This document shows positions 5,539-6,210 of a stretch of DNA of 6,210 nucleotides, piece by piece; position 1 is the stretch's first letter; the number at the start of each line of letters is the position of its first letter. The position numbers were made by a program, and so were the translations under genes. The notes under the pieces are model-generated. The model ran no database searches. It was not told where the DNA came from and saw nothing but the letters and a program-made list of their open reading frames with translations. The stretch is taken from contig JACCVN010000289.1 in the NCBI GenBank assembly GCA_013698165.1, positions 1 to 6,210 of the forward strand. The letters run 5' to 3'. The DNA is from Parachlamydiaceae bacterium (GTDB taxonomy: Bacteria > Chlamydiota > Chlamydiia > Chlamydiales > Parachlamydiaceae).

Positions 5539-5571
5539 TACATGGTCTCGTCTCTAGGGTTTTTAGATCTT
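5536..5571 (+). repeat. 36-base direct repeat, copy A
   Basis: It matches 5743-5778 at 31 of 36 positions; both copies contain TAGGGTTTTTA(G/T)ATCTT and begin with TAGTA. The pair brackets the palindrome at 5591-5725. Weak similarity continues past both copies (GAATATTATACGACCAC compared with GAGTAATATAACCACC), suggesting an older duplication of a longer unit. Copy A includes the stop codon of the upstream gene. Confidence 0.7.
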
Positions 5572-5590
5572 CAATATGGAATATTATACG

Positions 5591-5725
5591 ACCACAGAGC
5601 CCACAGAGAACACAGAGAGGGGCAGCGACAAGAGACGAACGACATTCAGGACATTAACGTCGAGGGTCATTTTTCCTTGTCGCTAATGCCCTCCCCCTCT
5701 CTGTGTTCTCTGTGGGCTCTGTGGT
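5591..5725. repeat. CCACAGAG-type palindromic repeat
   Basis: Arms 5591-5622 and 5694-5725 are perfect 32-base inverted repeats built of the word (C)CACAGAG in steps of about nine bases (ACCACAGAG, CCCACAGAG, AACACAGAG). Inside, AGCGACAAG (5624-5632) pairs with CTTGTCGCT (5676-5684). CCACAGAG-rich intergenic repeats are, as I recall, scattered through several bacterial phyla; their role is unknown. Translation of the left arm yields the nonsense string HRAHREHRE, often mis-annotated as a small protein. Confidence 0.85.
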
Positions 5726-5742
5726 AGATTATTGCGTTTTTC

Positions 5743-5778
5743 TAGTAGATAGTCTCGACTTTAGGGTTTTTATATCTT
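5743..5778 (+). repeat. 36-base direct repeat, copy B
   Basis: It pairs with copy A at 5536-5571 (five mismatches). Copy B runs into a perfect hairpin at 5776-5809, which copy A lacks. Confidence 0.7.
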
Positions 5779-5809
5779 TTTGGTGGGGAGTAATATAACC
5801 ACCAAAAAG
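5776..5809. repeat. Perfect 11-base hairpin
   Basis: CTTTTTGGTGG (5776-5786) pairs exactly with CCACCAAAAAG (5799-5809) around a 12-base loop. No U-tract follows on either strand, so it is not a standard intrinsic terminator, although it could help end the transcript of the genes at 4337-5538. The flanks suggest a longer, decayed palindrome: GACTTTAGGGT on the left against an inverted CTCTAAGGT on the right, near 5840. Confidence 0.6.
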
Positions 5810-5901
5810 AGTCTCAGTGGCGATTATATTTTTTACCTTAGAGTGAACTGAGAACACATGGACATACAAATTCTCAGATTGAGCTAAGGAGAGGTTGAGC
5901 A

Positions 5902-6069
5902 CTAGTACACTTTCAAGGTAGAATTTTCGACTATTTCTGCGTCAAAGCCCCATGGTTTGCCGATCATAAAAGGGGCTGTATTGACTAATACAACCCCTTT
6001 TACGATCGACAAACCACGGGAGCTTTCACGCTAGAAATAGTCGAAAATTCTATCTTGACAATGCACTAG
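5902..6069. mobile_element. 168-base foldback element, copy 2 (MITE-like)
   Basis: Same length and build as 2459-2626: arms 5902-5982 and 5987-6069 around loop GACT, about 15 differences between the copies. Both ends carry intact CTAG: C-TA-[core 5905-6066]-TA-G, so a TA target duplication at a CTAG site is visible directly, and the empty site would read GAGCACTAGAGCAG. Two differences between the copies are compensated in the opposite arm: T5957-A6012 here against G2514-C2569, and C5914-G6057 here against T2471-A2614. It lies in a gene-free stretch. Confidence 0.85.
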
Positions 6070-6210
6070 AGCAGCCCCGAATCTGCCCCGAATGGGGCTA
6101 ATTGTAACCAACACCGCAATATAGACACTTTTTGCTTTAGCAAAAAAATTTATTCTGATAAACCTAAAGTTCAAAAACTTAAAAAGTTTATCAATAATGA
6201 AGATGAAAAA
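6070..6210 (+). other. Open frame of unclear meaning running off the right edge, with nested small inverted repeats
   Basis: From 6070 one plus frame is open to the window end (47 codons), ending ...IYSDKPKVQKLKKFINNEDEK, which reads like real protein, but it has no ATG, GTG or TTG start and the stop before it (TAG, 6067-6069) is the CTAG end of the foldback element. It may be a gene broken on its left side by that insertion, or chance. In another frame an ATG at 6197 could start a gene beyond the edge. Several small structures overlap: AGCCCC (6073-6078) or GCCCC (6085-6089) can pair with the same GGGGC(T) at 6094-6099; TTTTTGCT/AGCAAAAA at 6129-6146; and TGATAAAC/GTTTATCA (6156-6163 with 6186-6193) enclosing AAGTT/AACTT (6167-6171 with 6176-6180). 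Confidence 0.3.

Noticed and set aside
5542..5727. 61-codon plus-strand ORF containing HRAHREHRE
   Set aside because: It is the translation of the CCACAGAG palindrome arms; no ribosome site, and the composition follows the repeat rather than protein constraints.
5729..5930. Long minus-strand open stretch through the spacer (ends at TAA near 5734, reads ...TPHQKDIKTLKSRLSTRKTQ)
   Set aside because: No ATG or ribosome site, extends into the foldback element, and covers repeat copy B and the hairpin; in the related copy A the same frame has stops.
5897..6073. Five-base target duplication GAGCA around foldback copy 2
   Set aside because: GAGCA occurs on both sides, but using it shifts the ends by one base and it has no counterpart at copy 1; the CTAG/TA reading fits both copies better.
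6129..6146. Intrinsic terminator at TTTTTGCT/AGCAAAAA
   Set aside because: The stem is AT-rich with a loop of only two to four bases and no U-tract after it on the plus strand; on the minus strand the T-run lies before the stem, not after it.

Overview
The window looks like a chromosomal segment from an AT-rich, host-associated bacterium, most probably an environmental (Parachlamydia-like) member of the Chlamydiae. The main argument is the side-by-side pair mnmE and nth, an order I recall from Chlamydia (nth next to thdF/trmE). It is supported by the tail of a MORN-like protein of a kind I associate with chlamydial hypotheticals and by several orphan genes without recognisable families. This placement is inference from gene order and was not tested by a search.

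Layout, left to right. Positions 1-206 hold the 3' end of a MORN-variant (YwqK-like) protein. At 250-858 (minus) is a YheO/DauR-type regulator with a PAS-like domain and a C-terminal helix-turn-helix. Its promoter faces away from a second, near-consensus promoter at 972-1000 (plus). That second promoter drives a possible 53-residue membrane peptide (1022-1183) and an exported Gly/Tyr/Asn-rich repeat protein (1199-1639). A compact inverted repeat (1665-1792) separates this module from nth (1814-2431, minus, GTG start) and mnmE (2637-4016, minus). The pair encodes base-excision repair endonuclease III and the tRNA wobble-uridine modification GTPase. Right of mnmE is a 320-base spacer with its likely promoter and a cluster of GAATGGAC-type words. 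Two orphan plus-strand genes follow (4337-4906 and 4945-5538), probably one transcript; the second ends in a CaaX-like tetrapeptide. From 5539 to the end there is no convincing gene, only layered repeats and an open frame of uncertain meaning at the right edge.

The most interesting signal is a 168-base near-perfect palindrome present twice, at 2459-2626 (between mnmE and nth) and 5902-6069. The copies are about 91% identical by eye, have the same length and loop position, and end in CTAG-like sites that fit insertion at C-TA-G with TA duplication. They differ at two paired positions where both arms changed together. This suggests a non-autonomous foldback element (MITE-like) whose pairing is maintained. 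Two further, unrelated palindromes (1665-1792 and 5591-5725) show that the spacers of this genome carry several foldback families.

The second point of interest is the divergent regulator / small membrane peptide / secreted repeat protein module, laid out like a locally controlled surface or envelope function. No known defence, toxin or CRISPR system is visible.
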